A stretch of 36,426 nucleotides of DNA from NCBI GenBank assembly GCA_011087645.1, contig JAALLF010000025.1, forward strand, positions 1 through 36,426, in the 5' to 3' direction. The DNA is from Alphaproteobacteria bacterium. Lineage in GTDB: Bacteria; Pseudomonadota; Alphaproteobacteria; UBA6615. Below the pieces are notes generated by a model that did no database searches, had not been told where the DNA came from, and worked only from the letters and a program-made list of their open reading frames with translations. A program made the translations under genes and the position numbers. Shown piece after piece: positions 7,307 through 14,878 of the stretch. The number at the start of each line of letters is the position of its first letter. The stretch's first letter is position 1.

Positions 7307-8701
7307 ATGCCCGGTGCCGCCTCTCGCAGATATAGCTCGGTAAGTTACTGGCCCGGTTTCGTCGACGCCCTGGCCGCGCTGCTGGTGGTGGTGGTCTTCC
7401 TGATCATGGTGTTCGCGCTGGCCCAGGTGTTTCTATCGGACGCGCTGTCGGGCCGCGATTCGGTGCTGGAAAAACTCACCAGCGAGCTCGACGAACTGGC
7501 GCAGATGCTCGACCTCGAGCGCAACGCCAATGCCGATCTGCGGATCTCGGTCGCGCAACTATCGTCGCAACTGCAAGCCTCTGTCAGCGAACGCGATGCG
7601 CTGGTCGCCAAGCTATCGGACGTCGAGGAGGAATTGGCGGCCGGGCAGCGCGCGCGCGAGGGCGAAATCGCCGATCTGAACAGGATTATCGCCGCCGATA
7701 AGGAATCGATCGAGCTGCAGCTGCGCGATCTCGAACGCCTCAACCGCGACATCGCCGCCCTGCGCACGGTCCGCGAAGAGTTGGAACAAAAAGTCGCCGG
7801 CCTGGCGGCTACGTTGCAGGCCAGCGAAACGCAGCTCGGCGAAGCTCGCGATCAGTCCCAACAGTTGCAAGCGCAGCTCGGCGAAGTACGCGATCTGTCC
7901 AAACAGTTGGAAGCCAAACTCGCTGCCGAGAGCGAAAAACTGGCGGCCGAGGCCGAACGCACGGTGCTCGCCCAAAAAGATATCGAGCAGCGCGATATCC
8001 GGCTCGCCGAACTGCTGCAACGGGCCGAAACCGCCGAGCAATCATTCTCCGAGGAACGCAATCTGTCCGAAAAGGCGCAGAGCCAGGTATCCCTGATCAG
8101 CCAACAGCTCAGCGAATTACGCCGCCAGCTCGCCGCCTTGAACGAAGCGCTGGAGGCTTCCGAGACGAAGAACGAGGCGCAGAACACCCAGATCGTAAAC
8201 CTCGGCAAGCGGCTCAATGCGGCGCTGGCCACCCGGGTTCAGGAACTCGCCCGCTATCGCTCGGAGTTTTTCGGCCGGCTGCGCGAAGTATTGGGCAATC
8301 GCTCTGACATTCGCATCGTCGGCGACCGCTTCGTCTTCCAGTCGGAAGTCCTATTCGATTCCGGCGCCGCCGAACTCAACCCCGCCGGCAGCGACCAGCT
8401 GGCGCAATTAGCGGCAACTTTGCGCCAGATATCGGCCGACATTCCTGTCGAACTCGATTGGGTCTTGCGGGTCGATGGTCACACCGATGTGCGCCCGATC
8501 AGCACCGCGCAATTTCCGTCGAACTGGGAGTTATCGTCGGCCCGTTCGACCTCGGTGGTGAAGTTCCTCATCGAACGGGGCATTCCCCCGAACCGGCTGG
8601 TCGCCGCCGGTTTCGGCCAATACCAGCCGCTCGATGCCGGCGATGACGAGATCGCCTATCGGCGCAACCGGCGCATCGAATTCAAGCTGACCCAGCGCTA
8701 A
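7307..8701 (+). CDS. MotB-like protein: one TM helix, long coiled coil, OmpA peptidoglycan domain
   Basis: 464 aa. Residues 14-43 are a single membrane helix with Asp20 just inside it (YWPGFVDALAALLVV), the position of the proton-carrying Asp of MotB/TolR. Residues about 50-320 are almost all predicted coiled coil, rich in Glu, Gln, Leu and Ala. Residues about 335-464 are a good OmpA/MotB domain: VLFDSGAAELNP, VDGHTDVRP, NWELSSARSTSVVKFL and YRRNRRIEFK, with both the Asp of GHTD and the Arg of SSAR kept for binding peptidoglycan. It starts 16 bp after the MotA-like gene, and the two surely work together. The coil contains a 14-residue tandem repeat. The stop codon overlaps the stop of the convergent ABC gene by 4 bp. 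Sometimes annotated simply as peptidoglycan-binding protein; function unknown. Confidence 0.86.
   Translation: MPGAASRRYSSVSYWPGFVDALAALLVVVVFLIMVFALAQVFLSDALSGRDSVLEKLTSELDELAQMLDLERNANADLRISVAQLSSQLQASVSERDALVAKLSDVEEELAAGQRAREGEIADLNRIIAADKESIELQLRDLERLNRDIAALRTVREELEQKVAGLAATLQASETQLGEARDQSQQLQAQLGEVRDLSKQLEAKLAAESEKLAAEAERTVLAQKDIEQRDIRLAELLQRAETAEQSFSEERNLSEKAQSQVSLISQQLSELRRQLAALNEALEASETKNEAQNTQIVNLGKRLNAALATRVQELARYRSEFFGRLREVLGNRSDIRIVGDRFVFQSEVLFDSGAAELNPAGSDQLAQLAATLRQISADIPVELDWVLRVDGHTDVRPISTAQFPSNWELSSARSTSVVKFLIERGIPPNRLVAAGFGQYQPLDAGDDEIAYRRNRRIEFKLTQR
7831..7914 (+). repeat. 42-bp tandem repeat inside the coiled coil
   Basis: Two neighbouring 42-bp units encode QLGEARDQSQQLQA and QLGEVRDLSKQLEA. 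Both begin with the same run GCAGCTCGGCGAAG. The length is a multiple of seven residues (14), so the duplication keeps the heptad register. Confidence 0.7.
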
Positions 8702-10500
8702 TTGGATTGCTGCGCGGCGGCCTCGCCGCCATTGACGCCGAACTGCAGCGCCGCGAGGCGGGCATAGACGCCGCCCTGACGAATTAATTCTTCATGGGTG
8801 CCGGTGCCGACATGGACGCCTTGGTCAAGCACGGTGATGCGGTCGGCGGCGACCACCGTGGCCAGACGGTGGGCGATGACGATCGTCGTGCGGTCCTTCA
8901 TCAAACCGTCGAGCGCACCCTGCACCAGCTGCTCGCTTTCCGCATCGAGCGCGCTAGTCGCCTCGTCGAGCAGAAGCACTTTGGGATCGCGCAGCACCGC
9001 GCGCGCGATGGCGATGCGCTGACGCTGGCCGCCCGACAGGCGAACGCCCTTTTCGCCCAGGAAGGTGGCGAAGCCCTCGGGCAAGCGGTCGAGGAATTCC
9101 GTCGCCGCCGCCGCTTCGGCCGCCGCCCGCACTTCGTCGTCCGACGCGTCGGGTCGGCCGTAGCGGATATTCTCCCAGGCGTCGGCAGAGAAAATCACAG
9201 GCTCCTGCGGCACCACGCCGATTTGGCCGCGCAGCACCGTCGGGTCGAGATCGCGCAGGTCAATATTGTCGAGCGCCAAGGCGCCACTCTGGGGGTCGTA
9301 GTAGCGCAGCAAGAGTTGAAACACGGTGGTCTTGCCGGCGCCCGACGGCCCCACAAGAGCCAACCGTTCACCCGGCGCCACGTCGAGGGTGAAATTATCC
9401 AGCGCCGGCCGGTCGAGCCGGGACGGATAGCTGAACGACACCGCGTCCAATCCCACCCGACCTTCCACCTTGGCCGGCAGCGCCACAGGATTGGCCGGCA
9501 CGGTTATCTCGGTGGTCATGTTCAAGAGCTCGAACAGCCGCTCGGTCGCCCCGGCGGCGCGCTGCAAATCGCCGATGACCTCCGATATCGCCCCCATCGA
9601 GCCCGCCACGACAATGGCGTAGAAAATGAACTCGGTCAGCTCGCCGGCGCTGAGACGCCCGGCGATGACATCGTGGCCGCCATACCACAGGATGATGCCA
9701 ACCGCGCCAAACACCAGCATGATGACAATCGCCGTCAGCAGCGCGCGCGCGCGAATGCGGCGCACCGCCACAGCGAAGGCGTCCTCCACCCGGCCGGCAA
9801 ATCGCCGCCGGTCGACCGGTTCGTGCACGAACGCCTGCACCGTGCGGATATGGGCAACACTCTCATCAACATAGGCGCCGACGTCGGCCACCCGGTCTTG
9901 GCTGGTTCGGCTCAACCGGCGCACCCGGCGGCCGAAAACGATGATCGGCACCAGCACCAGCGGCACCACCAGCACCGCCAGTCCGCTCAACCGGGGGCTG
10001 GTGATCGCCAGCATGACCGAGCCGCCGAGAAACAGCAGCAGGTTGCGCAGCGCCATGGACGCCGACGAGCCGACCACGGTCTGCAGCAAAGTGGTGTCGG
10101 CGGTCAGCCGCGACATCACTTCGGCGACCTTAGTGGTCTCGTAGAAACCTGGGCTCAGGGTCAGCACATGATCGAAGACCGCTTTTCGGATATCGGCGAC
10201 CACCCGCTCGCCGATCCAGGAGACCAGATAAAACCGCGCATAAGTCGCACCGGCCAAGAAAATGATGAACACCAGCAATACCAGCAGCGCATCGTTGAGC
10301 AGTTCGGTATTGCCCGCAGCGAACCCGCCATCCACCAGCACCCGGATGCCTTCACCCAAGGCAAGCACTGTCGCGGCGGCAACGGTGAGCGCTACTAACG
10401 CCGCCAGCACATAGCCCCGGTAGGGCCGCAAAAAAGCCCCGAGCGGCCGCAAAAGGCGTATATCACGGCGCGGCGGCGTGCCTATTTCTGTATCGGACAT
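8698..10500 (-). CDS. ABC exporter, fused membrane and ATPase domains (MsbA-like)
   Basis: 600 aa half-transporter that should act as a homodimer. The membrane domain covers residues about 20-320 with six helices (for example 30-50, 72-93, 155-190 and 256-275). The ATPase domain covers residues about 345-590: Walker A GPSGAGKT at 384-391, Q-loop around PQEPVIFS (431-438), signature LSGGQRQR (488-495), Walker B VLLLDEATSALD (508-519) with Glu513, and an H-loop in IVIAHRLATV. It is the MsbA/BmrA group, which exports lipids or hydrophobic drugs; the N-terminus SDTEIGTPPRRDIRLLRPL is typical of an alphaproteobacterial version. Its substrate cannot be told from sequence. Its tail overlaps the stop of the MotB-like gene by four bases, with no terminator between them. 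Confidence 0.93.
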   Translation of the reverse strand: MSDTEIGTPPRRDIRLLRPLGAFLRPYRGYVLAALVALTVAAATVLALGEGIRVLVDGGFAAGNTELLNDALLVLLVFIIFLAGATYARFYLVSWIGERVVADIRKAVFDHVLTLSPGFYETTKVAEVMSRLTADTTLLQTVVGSSASMALRNLLLFLGGSVMLAITSPRLSGLAVLVVPLVLVPIIVFGRRVRRLSRTSQDRVADVGAYVDESVAHIRTVQAFVHEPVDRRRFAGRVEDAFAVAVRRIRARALLTAIVIMLVFGAVGIILWYGGHDVIAGRLSAGELTEFIFYAIVVAGSMGAISEVIGDLQRAAGATERLFELLNMTTEITVPANPVALPAKVEGRVGLDAVSFSYPSRLDRPALDNFTLDVAPGERLALVGPSGAGKTTVFQLLLRYYDPQSGALALDNIDLRDLDPTVLRGQIGVVPQEPVIFSADAWENIRYGRPDASDDEVRAAAEAAAATEFLDRLPEGFATFLGEKGVRLSGGQRQRIAIARAVLRDPKVLLLDEATSALDAESEQLVQGALDGLMKDRTTIVIAHRLATVVAADRITVLDQGVHVGTGTHEELIRQGGVYARLAALQFGVNGGEAAAQQSN

Positions 10501-10617
10501 GTACCGAGAATCCGGCCTAGTGGTTGCAACTGCTAAATTCAGCCGGAATGTCCTTTATCAGCGACGGGCCGCGACAACAAGAGAGGGTTGGACATGTCCC
10601 CAACGCACAGGAACTGC

Positions 10618-10646
10618 TTGCGGGTCGGGCCGAGCTTGGCTATAAC
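10618..10646 (+). promoter_or_regulatory. Candidate sigma-70 promoter for rpmE
   Basis: TTGCGG (10618-10623) and TATAAC (10641-10646) are separated by 17 bp and lie 27 bp before the rpmE start. Both boxes resemble the vegetative consensus. No experimental support. Confidence 0.5.
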
Positions 10647-10673
10647 CCACGCCGCGCTTGCAAAGGCATAGAG

Positions 10674-10895
10674 ATGAAAAAAGATATTCACCCTGACTAC
10701 CATGAAATCACCGTCCAGATGACGGATGGCACCACATTTGTGACCCGTTCGACCTGGGGATCGGAAGGCGACACGCTGCGCCTCGACATCGACCCCAAGA
10801 CCCATCCGGCCTGGACCGGACAGCACCGCCTGGTCGACACTGCGGGTCAGGTCGCTAAGTTCAACAAACGTTTCGCCAATCTCGGCTTGAAATAG
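10674..10895 (+). CDS. rpmE: 50S ribosomal protein L31, zinc-free form
   Basis: 73 aa. A large-subunit protein that bridges to the 30S head. The sequence MKKDIHPDYHEITVQMTDG and the ending VAKFNKRFANLGLK are L31 hallmarks. The CxxC zinc ligands of the classical form are absent (VQMTDGTTF, IDPKTHPAW), so this is the C-minus type found in many alphaproteobacteria. The longer upstream reading starting at 10524 is not needed; the ATG at 10674 is the family start. It is followed by a strong hairpin shared with the convergent rcdA gene. Confidence 0.96.
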   Translation: MKKDIHPDYHEITVQMTDGTTFVTRSTWGSEGDTLRLDIDPKTHPAWTGQHRLVDTAGQVAKFNKRFANLGLK

Positions 10896-10913
10896 CCGGT
10901 TCTCAACACCGAG

Positions 10914-10947
10914 AAACGTAAAACGGGCGTGCCCAAAGGCGCGCCCG
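10914..10947. terminator. Bidirectional hairpin terminator between rpmE and rcdA
   Basis: The stem CGGGCGTGCC (10924-10933) pairs with GGCGCGCCCG (10938-10947). On the minus strand it is followed by TTTTACGTTT, a good U-tract, so it should end rcdA transcripts. The plus-strand U-tract is poorer. Confidence 0.75.
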
Positions 10948-10972
10948 CTGTCGTTTCCGCGCCGTGTCCGGC

Positions 10973-11386
10973 TTAATGAATGTTGTTTTGCATCATGTCG
11001 TCGAGGCGCTCGGTGCGGATGTATAGATTTAGGCTGCGATCGAGCAGATCACCCATGGCAGGTGGTATCGCCGGATGATCGTGTTGACTGTCATCTCGGC
11101 ACACCCCTGCCGACCCTAACCGATATTCCTCACTTTCCATGACATCGGCCGCCGACAATTCGCCCTCGTGGATCGCCCGCTGGTTCAGCAGCCAGGCCAT
11201 CACCTGCATCAGCCGGGTCGACAGGCGAAACGCCTCGCAGCGCAGGCGCAAGTCGTCGACTGGCGTGTCCGCACTAACATTTTTGTGATGGATGTCCGAC
11301 AGGTAGGCATGCGCTTGTTCGCTCAGCGCCAGGGCTTCGTCGTAGGTTTTATCGAAAAAGGCCGTGGGGCCAATACCTTGGGCCAT
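10973..11386 (-). CDS. rcdA: RcdA-type protein (DUF1465), regulator of CtrA degradation
   Basis: 137 aa. The helical core CEAFRLSTRLMQVMAWLLNQRAIHEGELSA matches the three-helix RcdA/DUF1465 family. In Caulobacter, RcdA is an adaptor that, with CpdR and PopA, delivers CtrA and other substrates to the ClpXP protease. The start is the ATG at 11386, preceded by an excellent AGGAGGTG ribosome binding site; the reading frame open to 11572 has no such signal. It begins MAQGIGPTAFFDKTYDEAL and ends with LDDMMQNNIH. The protein is a little shorter than the Caulobacter one as I remember it. Family assignment comes from motif recognition. Action on CtrA in this organism is inferred. Confidence 0.78.
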   Translation of the reverse strand: MAQGIGPTAFFDKTYDEALALSEQAHAYLSDIHHKNVSADTPVDDLRLRCEAFRLSTRLMQVMAWLLNQRAIHEGELSAADVMESEEYRLGSAGVCRDDSQHDHPAIPPAMGDLLDRSLNLYIRTERLDDMMQNNIH

Positions 11387-11465
11387 GTGGACACCTCCTG
11401 TCTCCACGGTGGAATTACAGTATAGACGATTTCGAGCTAAATCGGTACAAAAAACTCGATTCGCA

Positions 11466-11473
11466 TTAACCAT
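11466..11473. promoter_or_regulatory. TTAACCAT, possible CtrA half-site
   Basis: TTAACCAT matches the half-site form of the CtrA box (TTAA-N7-TTAA) known from Caulobacter. It sits between rcdA and hsp20. There is no second TTAA at the correct distance, so it could be chance. Confidence 0.25.
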
Positions 11474-11478
11474 AACCC

Positions 11479-11507
11479 CTTGAAATACCTCTCTTCCGTC
11501 CCCAAAT
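11479..11507 (+). promoter_or_regulatory. Heat-shock (sigma-32/RpoH) promoter of hsp20
   Basis: CTTGAAA (11479-11485) and CCCCAAAT (11500-11507) are separated by 14 bp. This is very close to the RpoH consensus (CTTGAAA, 11-16 bp, CCCCATNT). The transcript would start near 11515 and leave a leader of about 110 nt before hsp20. Confidence 0.75.
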
Positions 11508-11554
11508 CGGAACTGTGCGCGGGATGCCTTATTGGGTCCCAGAGGCACGTAAAT

Positions 11555-11626
11555 CCGGTGGGTTTCGACCATGGTGGTGAATACCGCACCGACGTACCTG
11601 TTGCTTCACTAAGGAGGACAAGTGAA
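11555..11626 (+). promoter_or_regulatory. ROSE-like RNA thermometer in the hsp20 leader
   Basis: The stem just before the start codon pairs UGCUUC (11602-11607) with GGAGGA (11613-11618). It closes on the Shine-Dalgarno sequence with a G-G mismatch at 11603/11617 and a five-base loop. UUGCU facing AGGAGG with that G-G pair is the mark of ROSE elements, which block translation of alphaproteobacterial small heat-shock genes until temperature rises. Upstream are two more hairpins: GGU-UUCG-ACC (11561-11570) and GGUGGU-GAAU-AC-CG-CACC (11573-11590). Confidence 0.65.
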
Positions 11627-12076
11627 ATGCGAAGCTATGACCTATCTCCCCTATTTCGTTCGACCGTCGGTTTCGACCGTATGAACCGGTTGCTCGACAC
11701 GGCCTACAATACCGAAGTGCCGTCCTATCCCCCCTACAACATTGAAAAACTGGGTGATGACGACTATCGCGTCACCATGGCGGTCGCCGGATTTCGCGAC
11801 GAGGATCTGGAAATCACCCAGAAAGAGAACGCGCTGGTTATCAAGGGTAACGCCGGCGGTAACGGCGATGGCGCCACATATCTCCATCGCGGCATCGCGG
11901 CCCGTTCCTTCGAACGCCGCTTCGCCTTGGCCGATCATGTCAATGTGGTCGACGCCAAACTGGAAAACGGCATTCTGCTGGTGGACCTGAAACGCGAAGT
12001 GCCCGAGGCGCTGAAACCGCGCCGGATCGCCATTGCTGGGGCTGCGCCGACGCCGATCGAGCAGAAGGCGGCCTAA
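11627..12076 (+). CDS. Small heat-shock protein, Hsp20/IbpA type
   Basis: 149 aa. An ATP-independent holdase that keeps unfolding proteins soluble for DnaK and ClpB. It starts MRSYDLSPLFRSTVGFDRMNRLL, typical of the bacterial class A group. The alpha-crystallin domain runs from about residue 38 (YNIEKLGDDDYRVTMAVAGF) to about 130, ending with NGILLVDLKREVPEALKPRRI. The C-terminus keeps a short IAIAGAAPTPIEQKAA tail; the IxI-type anchor is weak here (IAIAG). The ATG at 11627 has a strong AAGGAGGA site 8 bases upstream, and the upstream reading frame to 11480 lies inside the leader. Control is by a sigma-32-type promoter and a ROSE-like thermometer, and the gene ends in a strong terminator. Confidence 0.95.
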   Translation: MRSYDLSPLFRSTVGFDRMNRLLDTAYNTEVPSYPPYNIEKLGDDDYRVTMAVAGFRDEDLEITQKENALVIKGNAGGNGDGATYLHRGIAARSFERRFALADHVNVVDAKLENGILLVDLKREVPEALKPRRIAIAGAAPTPIEQKAA

Positions 12077-12103
12077 CACCTCTCTAACGACGACGCGAAT
12101 ACG

Positions 12104-12133
12104 GGCCCGCCGGTTCTTCCGGCGGGCCTTTTT
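12104..12133 (+). terminator. Rho-independent terminator of hsp20
   Basis: A perfect 10-bp stem, GGCCCGCCGG with CCGGCGGGCC, and loop TTCTT (12114-12118), followed by five T residues. Confidence 0.9.
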
Positions 12134-12198
12134 CATGATCACACTGGTATTCGCGGGACGGGCGACTACACTGCGCCGGCACTTAGAGGAACGGCCCC

Positions 12199-13347
12199 AT
12201 GCAGACCAGCACCGATCGAATTTTAACCACCCATGTCGGCAGCATGCCGCGGCCCGAAGATCTGGCCGATCTGCTCTATAAGGTCGAGTTCAGCGAGCCT
12301 TACGATCATGACCTGTTCGAGCGTACCGCCCGTCAGGCGGTTGTCGATATCGTCGCCCAACAGCGCGATTGGGGCTTCGACATCATCAACGATGGCGAGA
12401 TGGCGAAGACCGGCTACGCCACCTACATCCAGCAGCGCCTCGATGGGTTTTCCGGCGAAAGCGCGTCGATCCGTTTCGACGATATGACCAACTTCCCGGA
12501 ATATCGCCGCGAACAGGCCAAGGCGGCGGGCACCCGGCGGCTCAACCGGCCGTGCTGTACCGGCGCGGTGACCGTGCGCGACCGCGTGCCGCTGGAACGC
12601 GATATCGAGAACTTGAAATCGGCCAGCGCCGATGCCGGGGCCAGCGACGTGTTCATGAATGCCGCCTCGCCGGGAGTGATCACGGTGTTCCAGGACAATC
12701 AGCACTACCCGTCCGACGAGGCCTATTTGCAAGCCCTGGCCGATGTCATGCGCGAAGAATATGAGGCCATTGTCGAGGCTGGCTTTATTCTGCAAATCGA
12801 CTGCCCCGATTTGGCGATGGGCCGTCACACCGCGTTCCGCGAGCTGAGCGACGGCGAATTCCTGGCCCACGCGGCAATGCAGATCGAGGCGCTCAACAGC
12901 GCGCTGGAAAATGTCGCTGCCGACCGGGTGCGCATGCATATTTGCTGGGGCAATTACGAAGGACCCCACCATCGCGATATCCCTTTAGCGGCGATCCTCG
13001 ATGAGGTGCTGAAGGCCAAGCCGATGGGACTGCTGATCGAAGCCTCGAACCCGCGCCACGCCCACGAATGGAGTATGTTCGCCGAGCGCGGCCTGCCCGA
13101 AGACAAGGTGTTGATCCCCGGGGTCATCGACAGCGTGACCAACTATATCGAGCACCCGGAACTGGTCGCTCAACGGATCTGCCAGTATGCAGACGTGGTC
13201 GGCCGCGAGCGCGTTATCGCCGGCGCCGATTGCGGGTTCGCCACCTTCGCTGGCATGGGCGCCGTCGACGCCAAGATCGCCGTCGAGAAATTCAAGGCGC
13301 TGACCGAAGGTGCGGAAATCGCCTCGAAAAAACTGTGGGGCGGTTAA
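12199..13347 (+). CDS. Cobalamin-independent methionine-synthase-like methyltransferase (MetE C-terminal family)
   Basis: 382 aa, the length of the catalytic C-terminal half of MetE (COG0620 type). The N-terminus TTHVGSMPRPEDL is the family start. Zinc ligands are visible: HICWGN (His, Cys), LLIEASNPR (Glu) and GADCGF (Cys). MetE transfers a methyl group to a thiol bound to zinc. The N-terminal domain of full MetE is absent, so the methyl donor may not be methyltetrahydrofolate; stand-alone homologues are used for other methyl donors or thiols, and the substrate here is unknown. It is preceded by the hsp20 terminator and probably has its own promoter. It faces the minus-strand thioesterase across a palindromic repeat. 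The MetY gene on the same side of the genome makes a methionine link plausible but unproved. Confidence 0.85.
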   Translation: MQTSTDRILTTHVGSMPRPEDLADLLYKVEFSEPYDHDLFERTARQAVVDIVAQQRDWGFDIINDGEMAKTGYATYIQQRLDGFSGESASIRFDDMTNFPEYRREQAKAAGTRRLNRPCCTGAVTVRDRVPLERDIENLKSASADAGASDVFMNAASPGVITVFQDNQHYPSDEAYLQALADVMREEYEAIVEAGFILQIDCPDLAMGRHTAFRELSDGEFLAHAAMQIEALNSALENVAADRVRMHICWGNYEGPHHRDIPLAAILDEVLKAKPMGLLIEASNPRHAHEWSMFAERGLPEDKVLIPGVIDSVTNYIEHPELVAQRICQYADVVGRERVIAGADCGFATFAGMGAVDAKIAVEKFKALTEGAEIASKKLWGG

Positions 13348-13417
13348 GGCGTTTCGACCGGCTGGAGAGAACGGCAAGGATTGAGCGTCGATATCGCGGC
13401 GTGCCCCCACTCCTCAA

Positions 13418-13577
13418 GGCAATCGCATAGACAGCCTCGCCCTTCGAGACGCCGCCCTTAGGGCGGCTCCTCAGGATGAGGCTTTGTGAAGGCCTAACCG
13501 AATTCCTCATCCTGAGGGCTCGCGCAGCGAGTGTCTCGAAGGACGAGGAATTCTAGCGCCCGTCCCATGCGATTGCC
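13418..13577. repeat. Palindromic repeat element, copy A (intact)
   Basis: Two inverted units: CCTTCGAGAC...CTCAGGATGAGG (13441-13481) and CCTCATCCTGAGG...GTCTCGAAGG (13505-13542). Each holds an inner hairpin of its own (GCCGCCC-TTA-GGGCGGC and CTCGC-GCA-GCGAG). GGCAATCGCAT and ATGCGATTGCC form the outermost ends. It lies between convergent genes. This is a REP/BIME-like family with four copies in the window. Confidence 0.85.
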
Positions 13578-13623
13578 CTGCCCCTTGACGGCGGCGGGTT
13601 AGGGAGGGGGGCTGTTGAGTACG

Positions 13624-14063
<440 letters not shown>

Positions 14064-14067
<4 letters not shown>

Positions 14068-14867
14068 GCGCGCATCCGCCGCAAAAAGCCGTCGATCACG
14101 TCGATGGTCTCGTTCGGCCGTTCGACCATGATCATATGACCGGTTCCCGGCAGAATTTCGCTTTCGACGTGATCGAGCATATCGACCAAAGCCTTGGTCA
14201 TTTTCGGCGGTGTCATACGGTCGCCAGCGCCCGATAGAAACAACACCGGACAGGTGATTTCACCAGCCGCCTCGATAGCGCCCTGATAAGCGTCACAGGC
14301 CGCCAGATCGCTACTCAGTACACCTTCGGTGCCCGCCGACAGCAAGGCCCGCCCACCGCCCAGCATCCAAAGGCCGGGTGCCTGATGGCCGCCCAAATGG
14401 GACGGTTTGCCGAACCCCCAATCGGTGATCATATCGAACGCCCGGGGGTCATTATCCGCCGCCGCCGCCAGTAAATCCTCGTGCACCGCCACCCGCTCGG
14501 CGGTACCCACCAGAACCAGCGCATCGGTATTTTCCGGCTGCTTGGCGCCGGCGGCCAGGGCGATCAGGGAACCCATGGAATGGCCGGCCAAGGTCGCGCG
14601 CTTGGCGCCCACCGCATCGAGTACTTGCCACAACCAGTCGGCGATGGCGTCGATGGTGCCTAGCGCCGGTCCGTCGCTGCGGCCATGCCCCGGCAAATCG
14701 ACGGCGAGGACGGAATAGCCGTGATGGGCGAAATAGCGGGTCTGCAAGCCCCAGAATGTATGGTCGGTACCGGCACCGTGGATCAGCACCAGCACCGGTT
14801 GCGCCGGGTCGAAGGGATTGCCGCCGGTATGGGCGAAGACGGTGGCGCCATTGAGATTGATGTCCAT
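14064..14867 (-). CDS. Alpha/beta hydrolase
   Basis: 267 aa. The nucleophile elbow is AGHSMGS (Ser97) and the oxyanion region is LIHGAGTDHTFWG. The acid is probably the Asp in SGAGDRMTPP, and the His is in GTGHMIMVERP. The sequence resembles general esterase/lipase or dienelactone-type hydrolases of the COG0596 group; the substrate is unknown. The gene is 11 bp downstream of metY and overlaps the thioesterase at its 3' end, so the three probably form one operon. There is no signal peptide, so it acts in the cytosol. Confidence 0.9.
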
Positions 14868-14878
14868 CGGATCACCCC

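Noticed and set aside
6136..8701. Zorya-type defence system
   Set aside because: The two proteins resemble ZorA/ZorB in layout, but ZorC, ZorD or ZorE-like genes are absent and neighbours are core genes.
8794..10398. 534-codon open frame on the plus strand across the ABC exporter
   Set aside because: Antisense to an intact ABC gene with all motifs; no recognisable domain.
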